Of a stretch of DNA of 64,000 nucleotides, positions 24,256 through 33,282 are shown in pieces. The translations under genes were made by a program, and so were the position numbers. Where the stretch lies: NCBI GenBank assembly GCA_030429445.1, contig JAUIFG010000002.1:62001-126000 (forward strand). The letters run 5' to 3'. The DNA comes from a bacterium. Its GTDB lineage: Bacteria > Patescibacteriota > Saccharimonadia > Saccharimonadales > Saccharimonadaceae. Under the pieces are notes generated by a model. That model ran no database searches and was not told the DNA's origin. It saw nothing but the letters and a program-made list of their open reading frames with translations. Within the stretch, counting starts at the first letter, position 1. Each line of letters opens with the position of its first letter.

Positions 24256-25476
24256 ATGCCACTATTCAAATACATAGCAATGTCTGCTGCAACCAACGAA
24301 GCAACGAAAGGTACGATAAGTGCCGACGATGAATCGGGTGCTATCGAAGCGTTGAAAAAACAGAAACTCCGCGTAATCAGTGTTACTCCTCAGAAAAATA
24401 AATCTATGTCGTTCAGCTTTTTGAAATCGACTAAGATAAAATCTGACCACTTAGTAATTTTCACCAGACAGCTCAGCGCGATGATCAATGCTGGCGTTCC
24501 CTTGTTGCGCTCGCTAAACTCACTCGAGCAACATGCCGAAAGTCCCGCGTTAAAGGCGGTCCTGGCAGAATTAATAGAAGATATCCAAGGTGGAGATTCA
24601 TTCGGTGACGCGCTAGCAAAGCATCCAAAATCTTTCAATGAAATCTACGTTAACATGGTTCGAGCCGGAGAAGCTGCCGGTATCTTGGATGACATACTTA
24701 AACGTCTTGCTTTACAGCAAGAAAAAAGTGCCTCTATCCGCAAAAAAATTAAAAGCGCCATGACCTATCCAATCATCCTGCTTGTTATTACAGTTGGTGC
24801 TTTCTTTGGACTCATGTTGTTTGTTATACCGCAAATCGGTGATATTTTGACGGAACTGGGCGGTGAAGATGCCGAGTTACCCCTCATAACACAGATCATG
24901 CTTGGCATTAGTGACGTTATCATTAATTGGTGGTTCATTATCATACCTGCATCCATAGCCTTGTTCATAGGCATGTTACGTTATATCAAAACACCAACTG
25001 GTCGCAAACTGTATCATCGAATACTACTCCGTATACCTGGTATCAGCCCCATCGTTAGAAAGGTCGTCGTTTCACGCTTTGCCCGAACATTTTCCGCACT
25101 AATCGGAGCTGGTGTGTCGATTATTGAATCATTGAACATTACTGCACATGCAGTGGGTAACGTCATATACGAAGAATCCTTGACAGATGCAGTTGACAAG
25201 GTTAAAAATGGTGAACAACTATCTCACATCATGGATCATGACCCTCTCTATCCAGCAATCATCGCGCAAATGCTCTCAGTAGGCGAGGAAACCGGGCACA
25301 CGGAAGAAGTTCTCGTCAAAGTTGCAGAATTTTACGACGATGAGGTTGATGCTGCTATTAGCAGTGCCAGTTCGATTATCGAGCCTGTCATGATCGTGCT
25401 CATGGGTAGCATGGTTGGCCTTATCGCAATCAGTGTCATGGGCCCAATATCAAGTTTGGCCCAAAATGTGCAATAA
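24256..25476 (+). CDS. pilC: Type IV pilus inner-membrane platform protein PilC
   Basis: PilC is the polytopic platform that PilB acts on. The 406-residue protein has the usual two T2SSF repeats (FTRQLSAMINAGVPLLRSLN near 72 and SRFARTFSALIGAGVSIIES near 275), each followed by membrane helices, and a C-terminal helix IEPVMIVLMGSMVGLIAISV. It starts two bases after the pilB stop. Confidence 0.96.
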   Translation: MPLFKYIAMSAATNEATKGTISADDESGAIEALKKQKLRVISVTPQKNKSMSFSFLKSTKIKSDHLVIFTRQLSAMINAGVPLLRSLNSLEQHAESPALKAVLAELIEDIQGGDSFGDALAKHPKSFNEIYVNMVRAGEAAGILDDILKRLALQQEKSASIRKKIKSAMTYPIILLVITVGAFFGLMLFVIPQIGDILTELGGEDAELPLITQIMLGISDVIINWWFIIIPASIALFIGMLRYIKTPTGRKLYHRILLRIPGISPIVRKVVVSRFARTFSALIGAGVSIIESLNITAHAVGNVIYEESLTDAVDKVKNGEQLSHIMDHDPLYPAIIAQMLSVGEETGHTEEVLVKVAEFYDDEVDAAISSASSIIEPVMIVLMGSMVGLIAISVMGPISSLAQNVQ

Positions 25477-25544
25477 CAGCCAATAACGCCTATGCTAAAG
25501 GTTCACCCCGTGGTACAATAACACCATACACATTCGTGGGCATC

Positions 25545-26597
25545 ATGACAAATTTTTTCTATAAAGACAAACCAATAATTGGGCTCGATATCGGCAGCAC
25601 AGACATGAAAATCATGTCCATTGATTTAAATAAACATCACGTTACAGGTTACGGCGTCATCGATGTCGACCCGCTGCAAATTAGAAAATCATTTGATGAA
25701 GATGGCGAATATATTACTAAAAATTTAAAAACACTTCTTGAAAAAAAAATAGTTGGCACACTAGTAAGTAATCGTGTAGCCCTTGGAATTCCAACATCGA
25801 GAACATTTTCTCGAACTTTTACGATACCCCCATCTGCCGAAAAAACCTTAGAGGATGCGGTCGCCATTGAAGTTAGTCAATACATTCCCCTCCCCATAGC
25901 CCTGCTGTATGTTGACTATGAGATCATTGAACGTAATGACAAAGCATTAACGGTCATTATGAGTGCCGTTCCCCGAGAACTTATTGACAATGCCCTTTCC
26001 GCCTGCGCATCACTAGGTTTATCAGTAGCCATAGTTGAACCCTCTATAAGTGCAGTTGCGCGCGTGCTAAAAACTACCGAAGAAGGGTTCCTCCCTACGG
26101 TTATTGTCGACATTGGGGCTACTAACACTGATATCGCAGTCCTGGATGGATCTGTCCGTATCACAGGAGGCGTTTCAACAGGAGGCAATACCTTTACTCT
26201 TGATATCGCGAAGAAATTAAGCGTTACGCTAGAAAAGGCCCATCAATTAAAAGTACTCAATGGTCTTGCTTCGGGACCAAAGCAAGAAAAACTATCCGCA
26301 GCACTTCGTCCAGCACTTCGAGCTATTATTAACGAGACGAGAAAGGTTATCCGTTATTACAACGAGCGTCTGTCAAATGACCATCGCCTCGAACAAATAC
26401 TTGTTGTTGGTAGCGGTAGCAACATACCTGGTATCGGTGATTTCTTCACCAACGAACTTGTCATGCCAGCTAGGGTGGCTCACCCTTGGCAAAAACTTAA
26501 CTTTGGAGATTTACCACAACCAGCTAAGCAATTTCGATCCCGTTATATTGGTGTTGCCGGACTTGCCAGCATACCAAAAGGAGCTATCTGGAAATGA
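25545..26597 (+). CDS. pilM: Type IV pilus assembly protein PilM
   Basis: An FtsA-like actin-fold protein that lines the cytoplasmic side of the pilus machine and binds PilN. Seen: phosphate-1 loop IGLDIGSTDMKIM, TVIVDIGATNTDIAVLDG near 190, and the adenosine motif LVVGSGSNIPGIGDFF near 285. A GTG at 25536 is in frame; I prefer the ATG at 25545 because the protein aligns from there. It overlaps pilN by four bases. Confidence 0.93.
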   Translation: MTNFFYKDKPIIGLDIGSTDMKIMSIDLNKHHVTGYGVIDVDPLQIRKSFDEDGEYITKNLKTLLEKKIVGTLVSNRVALGIPTSRTFSRTFTIPPSAEKTLEDAVAIEVSQYIPLPIALLYVDYEIIERNDKALTVIMSAVPRELIDNALSACASLGLSVAIVEPSISAVARVLKTTEEGFLPTVIVDIGATNTDIAVLDGSVRITGGVSTGGNTFTLDIAKKLSVTLEKAHQLKVLNGLASGPKQEKLSAALRPALRAIINETRKVIRYYNERLSNDHRLEQILVVGSGSNIPGIGDFFTNELVMPARVAHPWQKLNFGDLPQPAKQFRSRYIGVAGLASIPKGAIWK

Positions 26598-27157
26598 TTA
26601 ACCTACTCCCCAGTAAAACAAAACAAGAGATACGTGCCGGGCGTATGAATGTACTCCTTCTGCAGTACAATATACTTAGCCTCCTTGCATTAGTAGCACT
26701 CGTTGGTCTCTACTTCGCATTCTTTTTGTTCCTCAATATCGCCCAAGATGCAGCGATAGCTACGAATAATAAAAATGAAGCGAAGGCACAAGATTTGATT
26801 AGCATTCAAAAAGAGGCGGATGAATACAAAGAAAACCTCTCGACTGCTAAAAAAATATTTGAGAAAAGCACAAACTACACAAATGTTGTCATTGCAATTA
26901 CAAAATTAGTACCGGCCGGTGTCCTACTTGATGCCATAACCGTCAAAGACTCTGACATTGGTACTCCAGTTCAATTTTCGGCACATGCAGCTTCAGCCGA
27001 AAAAGCTGCTCTGTTAAAGGAAAGCTTCCAAGAATCTGATCTATTCTCTAACGTATTTTTGCAAAATATTTCCAATGCCAATGAATCTTCGAGTACAGGA
27101 TACCCCGTTACTTTCACAATCAGTGCCCAAATGAATAAGGTGGCAGGAATATGGTAG
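26594..27157 (+). CDS. pilN: Type IV pilus assembly protein PilN
   Basis: A 187-residue bitopic protein: the PilM-binding N-terminus MINLLPSKTKQEIR, one membrane helix (residues 22-48), a coiled coil, and a ferredoxin-like outer domain. It joins PilM to PilO. Overlaps pilM and pilO at both ends. Confidence 0.92.
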   Translation: MINLLPSKTKQEIRAGRMNVLLLQYNILSLLALVALVGLYFAFFLFLNIAQDAAIATNNKNEAKAQDLISIQKEADEYKENLSTAKKIFEKSTNYTNVVIAITKLVPAGVLLDAITVKDSDIGTPVQFSAHAASAEKAALLKESFQESDLFSNVFLQNISNANESSSTGYPVTFTISAQMNKVAGIW

Positions 27158-27729
27158 CAAAACAAGCAAAAGGATTGACCGCCGTAAAACTTCGTTTGAT
27201 ATTGATATCCTCGATGGTAGCCATCTTTTGTCTCGGAGGAGTGTTATTCTGGTTCCTCCGTAGTCAGCTTGTTGAATTCGCTACAAAAATACAAGAGATA
27301 AGTGTTGAAGCAAGTACGAGCAACGCCAATGCTACCCGTCTACAGAGTATAGAAAAGATTCTCAAAGACAATGAAAGTACTATAGCAAAAGTTGCAAACA
27401 TTATCGGTGACAGTGAAGACTACCAATACCAAGAAAAAATACTGGATGATTTAGCAAGGTACGAGGAAAAAACTGGGGTCACCATTACTTCAATCGATTT
27501 TGGCGAAGCCAGCGATAGCAGTTTGGTACCAGGGCTTAAAGAAGTCGATATTACAATTGCTCTCGAAAATCCCATCGACTACGAAACAATCCTTCAATTT
27601 GTACGCCTCACTGAGTCAAACCTACCAAAAATGCAGATTTCTGATCTTTCCTTAGTCAACTCTTCTGCCGGTACTGGTAAGGTAACTATACAATTCCCAT
27701 CAATGGTAATAAAGGTGTTCTCACGATGA
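27151..27729 (+). CDS. pilO: Type IV pilus assembly protein PilO
   Basis: A 192-residue bitopic protein with a membrane helix at residues 10-32, a coiled coil to about 85 and a PilO-like alpha/beta domain. It is identified mainly by position after pilN and the shared architecture; direct sequence similarity in PilO is always weak. Overlaps the next gene by four bases. Confidence 0.8.
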   Translation: MVAKQAKGLTAVKLRLILISSMVAIFCLGGVLFWFLRSQLVEFATKIQEISVEASTSNANATRLQSIEKILKDNESTIAKVANIIGDSEDYQYQEKILDDLARYEEKTGVTITSIDFGEASDSSLVPGLKEVDITIALENPIDYETILQFVRLTESNLPKMQISDLSLVNSSAGTGKVTIQFPSMVIKVFSR

Positions 27730-28001
27730 AAAATTCCCTTAATCTCACTCAATTAAATAAATTCTTGGGCACTCATCATATCTCTATCTATGTTGTTACG
27801 ATAGCTCTCATCTTTGCAGGAGTCGTATTCTCGTACTATCAAATTATCGATCAAATACTAGGACAGCCTGCCTCTCCAAATGAAGAGACGATTACCTTTG
27901 ATAAAGAAACTATCGAAAAAGTTGAACAACTACACCCAAGTGAAGACAACCAAACAGAAATTGACTTGCCAGCATCACGACCAAGCCCATTTACTGAATA
28001 A
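27726..28001 (+). CDS. Small bitopic protein at the pilO position +1
   Basis: A 91-residue protein with one membrane helix (IYVVTIALIFAGVVFSYYQI, near 20-39) and a short Pro/Glu-rich outer tail. It occupies the pilP slot but lacks a lipobox and the PilP beta domain. It overlaps pilO by four bases, so it is surely made with the machine. Possibly a reduced PilP-like partner; not certain. Confidence 0.65.
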   Translation: MKNSLNLTQLNKFLGTHHISIYVVTIALIFAGVVFSYYQIIDQILGQPASPNEETITFDKETIEKVEQLHPSEDNQTEIDLPASRPSPFTE

Positions 28002-28021
28002 TTGATATACTAATAGCACAT

Positions 28022-28600
28022 ATGTTAGTCAGCGGAACCCAACTCATTGACATGCCCGTTATGAGCCTCCAGACAGGCAAGGAACTTGCTCGAACGCACA
28101 CTGTAATTATTAATCCTCATAATCTCACTGTCATCGCATACCTCGTTACCGGAAAAACCTTAGACTATGACCCTTCCTACTTGCGAATTGCCGACATCCG
28201 TGAGATCAGCAATATTGGCATAATCATCAATGACAGTGGCGAGTTTATTGGCGAAGACGACATAGTCTCTGATAAAAAAATTTATGAAATGGAGTTCGAA
28301 TTACACAATAAATACGTTGTTGATGAGCACAAAAAGAAGGTTGGCAAAGTTAGTGACTATATCATTGACATAGACAGTTTTGTTGTTCAACAACTCTTAG
28401 TTCAACGCCCTTTGCTCCAAAGCTTCAAAGACAATGAACTTCTTGTCCGTCGCAGCCAAATCATTGAAGTAACTGATGACCTAATTGTCATTCAGTCAGG
28501 CAAGCATAGAGATTCCGCAAAGCTAAAAAAAGATAAACGTTACACAAATCCATTCCGACAATCAACACCACAACCCGAAACTATCAAGATTAAAGATTAA
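28022..28600 (+). CDS. PRC-barrel domain protein
   Basis: A 192-residue soluble protein with two PRC-barrel-like halves: residues 1-75 (LVSGTQLIDMPVMSLQTGKE) and 95-160 (NKYVVDEHKKKVGKVSDYII). PRC barrels in other bacteria serve RNA maturation or act as structural modules. It has a TATACT box 10 bases before its ATG, so it can be made apart from the pilus operon it follows. Its end overlaps the convergent recX stop by four bases. Confidence 0.8.
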   Translation: MLVSGTQLIDMPVMSLQTGKELARTHTVIINPHNLTVIAYLVTGKTLDYDPSYLRIADIREISNIGIIINDSGEFIGEDDIVSDKKIYEMEFELHNKYVVDEHKKKVGKVSDYIIDIDSFVVQQLLVQRPLLQSFKDNELLVRRSQIIEVTDDLIVIQSGKHRDSAKLKKDKRYTNPFRQSTPQPETIKIKD

Positions 28601-29253
28601 ACATCCGCGGCCACTGCTAATGCTGATTTGATGTCATCATAGGAAAATCCTTGCCTAGCAAGATATTGGATCAACTTTTGTTCGTCAGTATGTTTCCCCT
28701 TTTTTTTGGCAATAATTTTTTGCAACTCTCCTGCATTTGTTCGACTGGATTCACCTAAGCATTTTTCGATAATACTTTTCTCGACACCCTTTGTCATCAA
28801 TTCTGCCTGTAATTTTCGAATACTGGTTCCTTTGCGTTGGTTGCGATTTTCTACCCAAAAACGTGCGAACTTTTCATCGTCAATATAGCCCTTGCTCTCT
28901 AGTCTATCAAATACTCGAGTGGCCACCTGTTCACTTACGCCTTTTTTCTCGTTAATTTCACCTGTTTTACGATTTCTTGTTTTTGTCGTTCGTGTTTTTC
29001 GATATAGATAATCACTTACCTCTCGCGATGAGTGAGGCCGCATTAAACAATATTCAAGTGTTCGTGTGTACAACTTTCCAAATTGGCTCTCCGTTTCAAA
29101 TTCCAATAGTTCTTTTTCGCTATATTCCTTATTAGCTTTGATTCCCAAATCGCCAACCTGAAAAATATCTAATGAAAAACGATACTTACCATCTACCATT
29201 ACATTGACCCTATTCGGGTCTCTTTTTTGAACATTAATCGCAGTAATCTTCAT
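28597..29253 (-). CDS. recX: RecX, regulator of RecA
   Basis: RecX binds RecA filaments and limits them. The 218-residue all-helical protein shows LEYCLMRPHSSREVSDYLYR near 70 and GYIDDEKFARFWVENRNQRK near 120, the family motifs of the tandem three-helix repeats. It lies 20 bases downstream of recA on the same strand, the usual order. Confidence 0.93.
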   Translation of the reverse strand: MKITAINVQKRDPNRVNVMVDGKYRFSLDIFQVGDLGIKANKEYSEKELLEFETESQFGKLYTRTLEYCLMRPHSSREVSDYLYRKTRTTKTRNRKTGEINEKKGVSEQVATRVFDRLESKGYIDDEKFARFWVENRNQRKGTSIRKLQAELMTKGVEKSIIEKCLGESSRTNAGELQKIIAKKKGKHTDEQKLIQYLARQGFSYDDIKSALAVAADV

Positions 29254-29273
29254 AAAGATTTACCTGCAAAAAA

Positions 29274-30311
29274 TTACACCTCTTCAGCAACTTTTGCTCG
29301 AACTTTTTTCTCGATTTCAGCAAGAACTTTTTGATTCTCCTTCAGATATGCTTTTGTGGCTTCTCTACCCTGGCCAATCTTTGCATCAGCATAATCAAAC
29401 CATGCGCCAGATTTTCCAACAATCTCGTGTTGAACGGCGAGGTCTAGAACATCACCAGTGTTACTGATACCTTCGTTATACATGATGTCAAATTCGGCAA
29501 GGCGAAAAGGTGGAGCAATTTTGTTCTTAACAACTTTTACTTTTGTTCTATTGCCTATGATATCCTCACCACTCTTGATCTGTCCAATACGCCGAATATC
29601 GAGACGTACTGATGCGTAGAATTTCAAAGCGTTACCACCAGTTGTTGTCTCGGGATTGCCGAACATCACGCCAATCTTCATGCGAATTTGATTGATGAAA
29701 ATAACTGTTGTCTTTGATTTATTGATGATGCCTGTTAACTTACGAAGTGCTTGACTCATTAATCGAGCTTGAAGCCCCATGTGGCTATCACCCATATCTC
29801 CGTCAATTTCAGCTTGTGGCACTAACGCTGCAACCGAGTCAACAACGACCAAATCAACCGCACTCGATCGAACAAGTGTCTCGGCTATTTCTAGTGCTTG
29901 TTCGCCATTGTCCGGCTGACTTACCAATAAATTATCAGTATCAACGCCAAGTCTCTTGGCGTACGATGGATCAAGTGCATGCTCTGCATCAATAAACGCC
30001 GCAGTGCCACCCTGTTTTTGGATTTGTGCAATTGCATGGAGTGTTAAAGTAGTTTTACCCGAGCTCTCAGGCCCATAAACCTCAATGATACGACCTTTTG
30101 GGTATCCACCACCAAGAGCTATGTCCAAACTGAGTGCCCCAGAAGGAATCAATTCAACGTCTACTTTCTGCGCTTCACCCAGCTTCATGATGGATCCATC
30201 ACCAAATTGCTTGGTAATTTGATCCATCGCCAAGCCCAAAGCCTTTAGCTTTCCTTCACTCTGCCCATTGCTCGCATCAGTCGTAGCTGATTTATCGGCT
30301 TTTTTCGCCAC
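29274..30311 (-). CDS. recA: RecA recombinase
   Basis: RecA forms filaments on single-stranded DNA for strand exchange and SOS signalling. 345 residues, normal length. Seen: Walker [11 protein letters not shown] near 75, the FIDAEHALD segment near 103, Walker [13 protein letters not shown] near 148, loop L1/L2 region [20 protein letters not shown] near 210. N-terminal 20 residues are disordered and Ser/Lys rich. In this window it can act on DNA brought in by the pilus/ComEC route. Confidence 0.98.
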   Translation of the reverse strand: MAKKADKSATTDASNGQSEGKLKALGLAMDQITKQFGDGSIMKLGEAQKVDVELIPSGALSLDIALGGGYPKGRIIEVYGPESSGKTTLTLHAIAQIQKQGGTAAFIDAEHALDPSYAKRLGVDTDNLLVSQPDNGEQALEIAETLVRSSAVDLVVVDSVAALVPQAEIDGDMGDSHMGLQARLMSQALRKLTGIINKSKTTVIFINQIRMKIGVMFGNPETTTGGNALKFYASVRLDIRRIGQIKSGEDIIGNRTKVKVVKNKIAPPFRLAEFDIMYNEGISNTGDVLDLAVQHEIVGKSGAWFDYADAKIGQGREATKAYLKENQKVLAEIEKKVRAKVAEEV

Positions 30312-30370
30312 GTCAGTAATCCTCCGTATTTAGGTAATTGTCCCATTATACCAAAGCTGTGTGTTTTTGA

Positions 30371-30376
30371 TATAAT
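30371..30376 (+). promoter_or_regulatory. -10 box of the prepilin-like gene
   Basis: TATAAT with the ATG 7 bases later; no ribosome site, so a leaderless start. Confidence 0.6.
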
Positions 30377-30383
30377 AGGCCTA

Positions 30384-30887
30384 ATGAGTTTACGAAAAAA
30401 ATCACGTCAATCTGGCTTTACCGTTATCGAGCTCTTTGTCGTTGGAATTGCTTTAGCCCTTGCAGGTGTACTCACCTATATACAAATGAACAATCTTGGT
30501 ATCGCTGCAGACGATTTGCAACGAAAAACTACCATCAATGCGATGTATTACGCGCTAGAAGAGGTGTACTATAAGGAGAATAAATTCTACCCAGCAACAC
30601 TCACAGCAAAGACCCTCCCATCAGTTGATCCTCAATTGTTCACCGACCCGGACGGCTTTACGCTCGGTGCAGAAGTCTTATCAGAAGACGAACTGACAAA
30701 ATTAATCGAGAATGGTGACGCCGATGAAGATTTGCAACAACGACTAGCCTCAATAAGCCTTGGAAAAAATCCAAACTACCACTACGACGCAACCGACTGT
30801 AACACAAAAAATGAATGCAAAGGCTACACCCTACGAGCCGACCTTGTAAACGAAGAGCAGTACCTCAAAAAGAGTCGCCGCAACTAA
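30384..30887 (+). CDS. Divergent prepilin-like protein
   Basis: A 167-residue protein with leader MSLRKKSRQSG and then FTVIELFVVGIALALAGVLT, which keeps the cleavage glycine and Glu5 but departs from the near-identical N-terminal helix of the other five prepilins. The outer part is acidic with two Cys (ATDCNTKNECKG). It is probably a minor pilin or pseudopilin. Confidence 0.8.
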   Translation: MSLRKKSRQSGFTVIELFVVGIALALAGVLTYIQMNNLGIAADDLQRKTTINAMYYALEEVYYKENKFYPATLTAKTLPSVDPQLFTDPDGFTLGAEVLSEDELTKLIENGDADEDLQQRLASISLGKNPNYHYDATDCNTKNECKGYTLRADLVNEEQYLKKSRRN

Positions 30888-30899
30888 AGACTAATCGTC

Positions 30900-31634
30900 C
30901 TAGCCAATGGGTCGACCGTTCTTGAATGCCTCTACGGCATTGTGCAATGTTGCGACTTGTTTTTTCGGATTCTCGACGTACTGAAAGCGATACGTCGTTT
31001 CTTCACCCTCGGTACTCAAACGAATAGAGCCATAGTTAAATAACATTTGAAGAATACCGTGCTGAGTATAGCTAACATCTTCAATGTTCACCAAGCTAAC
31101 CGTTTGTTCTCTATGTGCAAATAATGTTTGTTGGGTTTCCTGAATGACGCTCTCGTTTGTCAAGATAAACCGATTCTTGTAATACACGTATGCCACGACA
31201 TAAGCACCGAGTGATATAAGACCGGCAAGCGAAAGTGAGGGCATTACAAATGAAGCAAGCGACGGCCTGCCGCTTGGCACAAGAGTGGGATAGTTAACAA
31301 GACCTACAACAATGAGCAGGATGAGCAACGCCGCAAAACCAACAGGTATATAAACCCCGATAGGATGTCTTTTTACGACACTAATAACAAATTCACCATC
31401 AGTCAAATTTAATTTTGGAAAACGTTTAACAGATTCTTTATGGCGACGTATCGTTGAGTCACTCAGCTTTTGTTTTATTGGTTCAGCAGCGCGAGCAATG
31501 TGAACCGCTTGTTTCAATGCATCTTCATGGCTTTTTTGGTGCACTGAATCCTTTGGCGGATGTGCATATAATGGCCGACCATTCGTGTCATAAGCAACCG
31601 GCTGACTATAATCGATGTTCTCATCATGGTTCAT
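30900..31634 (-). CDS. PH-domain (bPH2/DUF304-like) membrane protein
   Basis: A 244-residue protein: a polar N-terminal 95 residues, two membrane helices (near 100-122 and 140-162), and a C-terminal bacterial PH-like domain (YYKNRFILTNESVIQETQQT, then ISLVN-type strands and YGSIRLSTEG). Such proteins are common in CPR genomes with unknown roles at the membrane. The ATG at 31634 lies just after the ruvB stop; an earlier start would overlap ruvB. Confidence 0.8.
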   Translation of the reverse strand: MNHDENIDYSQPVAYDTNGRPLYAHPPKDSVHQKSHEDALKQAVHIARAAEPIKQKLSDSTIRRHKESVKRFPKLNLTDGEFVISVVKRHPIGVYIPVGFAALLILLIVVGLVNYPTLVPSGRPSLASFVMPSLSLAGLISLGAYVVAYVYYKNRFILTNESVIQETQQTLFAHREQTVSLVNIEDVSYTQHGILQMLFNYGSIRLSTEGEETTYRFQYVENPKKQVATLHNAVEAFKNGRPIG

Positions 31635-31638
31635 ATGC

Positions 31639-32661
31639 TTATTTATCCAATTCTTGTTGTTTATCTTTACCAAGATGCTTTGCGCCCCTAACTGTAACTT
31701 GACGCCCGCGAGGCGTTCGCTCTAGCAGTCCAGTTTGCAAAAGATAAGGCTCTTGAAAATCTTCAATGGTAGTCGCCTCGTCACCCGTCAGCGCCGCAAT
31801 CGTACTAAGCCCAACTGGTCGATGTCCATAATGGTCAAGAATGCTACCGAGTAGTCGTCTGTCTGCAGGATCAAGCCCCAATTCGTCAACCTCCAACATC
31901 TTGAGAGCACCTACTGTAGTTCTGGTATCAATGATTCCATCACCGTTTACATCAGCATAATCTCGTACGCGTTTCAGCAAACGATTGGCAATTCGCGGAG
32001 TCAGACGTGAACGACTGGCCAGCATAGTTGCTGCTTTTGCGTCAATCTTACTCTCGAGTAATTTTGCCGCGCGTTCAATAATCTGTCTGATTTCTGGCTC
32101 GGAATAAAATTCCAACCGATGGGTCAAACCGAATCTATCGCGTAATGGTGCCGCCAGTGAGCCAGCGCGCGTCGTTGCGCCAATGACCGTAAACTTTGGC
32201 AGATCTAGCCGTACGCTTCGTGCTGCAGGGCCCTTACCAATAACAATGTCTAGTTTGAAATCTTCCATAGCGGCATATAAAACCTCTTCAACAGAACGAT
32301 GCAAACGATGAATTTCATCAATAAACAAAATATCACCGTCAGCCAAATTCGTTAAAATACTAGCGAGGTCACCTGCACGTTCAATTGCAGGACCGGATGT
32401 CACGCGAATGTTTGCGCCCATCTCGTTTGCAATCACTGTCGCCATTGTCGTCTTGCCAAGTCCTGGCGGACCATGTAGCAAGACATGGTCAACAGGTTCC
32501 CCCCGCTTCTTTGCAGCCGTAATCGCCAATTGCAAATTTTTTTTCAAGCGTTCTTGACCAACATACTCTGAAAAGCGCTGGGGACGTAGCGTTACTTCAA
32601 TCTGCTGTTCGTCAGTGTCATCGTCGTGCGATGACGTATCGACAATTCTCTCAATAGCCAT
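31639..32661 (-). CDS. ruvB: Holliday junction helicase motor RuvB
   Basis: RuvB drives branch migration with RuvA. 340 residues. Seen: [12 protein letters not shown] near 27, Walker [10 protein letters not shown] near 66, Walker [13 protein letters not shown] near 110, sensor GATTRAG near 160, the arginine finger region LRDRFG, and the C-terminal winged helix with TPRGR near 325. Confidence 0.97.
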   Translation of the reverse strand: MAIERIVDTSSHDDDTDEQQIEVTLRPQRFSEYVGQERLKKNLQLAITAAKKRGEPVDHVLLHGPPGLGKTTMATVIANEMGANIRVTSGPAIERAGDLASILTNLADGDILFIDEIHRLHRSVEEVLYAAMEDFKLDIVIGKGPAARSVRLDLPKFTVIGATTRAGSLAAPLRDRFGLTHRLEFYSEPEIRQIIERAAKLLESKIDAKAATMLASRSRLTPRIANRLLKRVRDYADVNGDGIIDTRTTVGALKMLEVDELGLDPADRRLLGSILDHYGHRPVGLSTIAALTGDEATTIEDFQEPYLLQTGLLERTPRGRQVTVRGAKHLGKDKQQELDK

Positions 32662-32683
32662 ACTAAGCTCTAGTATACCTGAA

Positions 32684-33262
32684 TTACGCTTTGAGTGCCT
32701 GGGTCACACGATCAGCGGTCGATAAATCTGTCGGCACACCTTCAAGCGCCCTGGTTGCATCAGCCAGGTTATATCCAAGCGCCATCAATGCTTCAAGTGC
32801 TTCATCACTGTGATTAATTGATTGCGACATGCCAGTCAAGCTACTGTTATCGTATCGTAGCGGCATTCCTACTTTTTCCTTCAAATCAACAACGACTCGT
32901 TCGGCGATACGCTTCCCTATACCACCAGCACGTGCAATAAACGTTGCATCACCGCTCGCAATTGCATTGCGAACGGCTTCACTCTCATCAATCGATAAAA
33001 TCGAAATCGCAGCTTTGGGACCAACACCTTGGACAGTAATTAATAACTCAAATAGTTTCTTTGCAGCAAGTGCTGAAAATCCAAACAATTCCTGCGATTG
33101 CTCACGCACGTGATGATGTGTATATAATTTTACTTGTTCGTTTAATGTTGCTTTTTCATAGTCACTAAAAGCAACGACAACTTCATATCCAACACCATTT
33201 ACATCAATAATCAATGATCCGTTAAATTTTTCAGCAACCACTCCACTAACATGCGCAATCAT
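32684..33262 (-). CDS. ruvA: Holliday junction binding protein RuvA
   Basis: RuvA holds the four-way junction for RuvB and RuvC. 192 residues: OB domain ([20 protein letters not shown]), two helix-hairpin-helix motifs ([14 protein letters not shown] near 80 and [13 protein letters not shown] near 112), and the small RuvB-binding domain at the C-terminus (EALMALGYN). 22 bases upstream of ruvB. Confidence 0.97.
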   Translation of the reverse strand: MIAHVSGVVAEKFNGSLIIDVNGVGYEVVVAFSDYEKATLNEQVKLYTHHHVREQSQELFGFSALAAKKLFELLITVQGVGPKAAISILSIDESEAVRNAIASGDATFIARAGGIGKRIAERVVVDLKEKVGMPLRYDNSSLTGMSQSINHSDEALEALMALGYNLADATRALEGVPTDLSTADRVTQALKA

Positions 33263-33282
33263 AAAATTCAGTCCTCTCAGTT

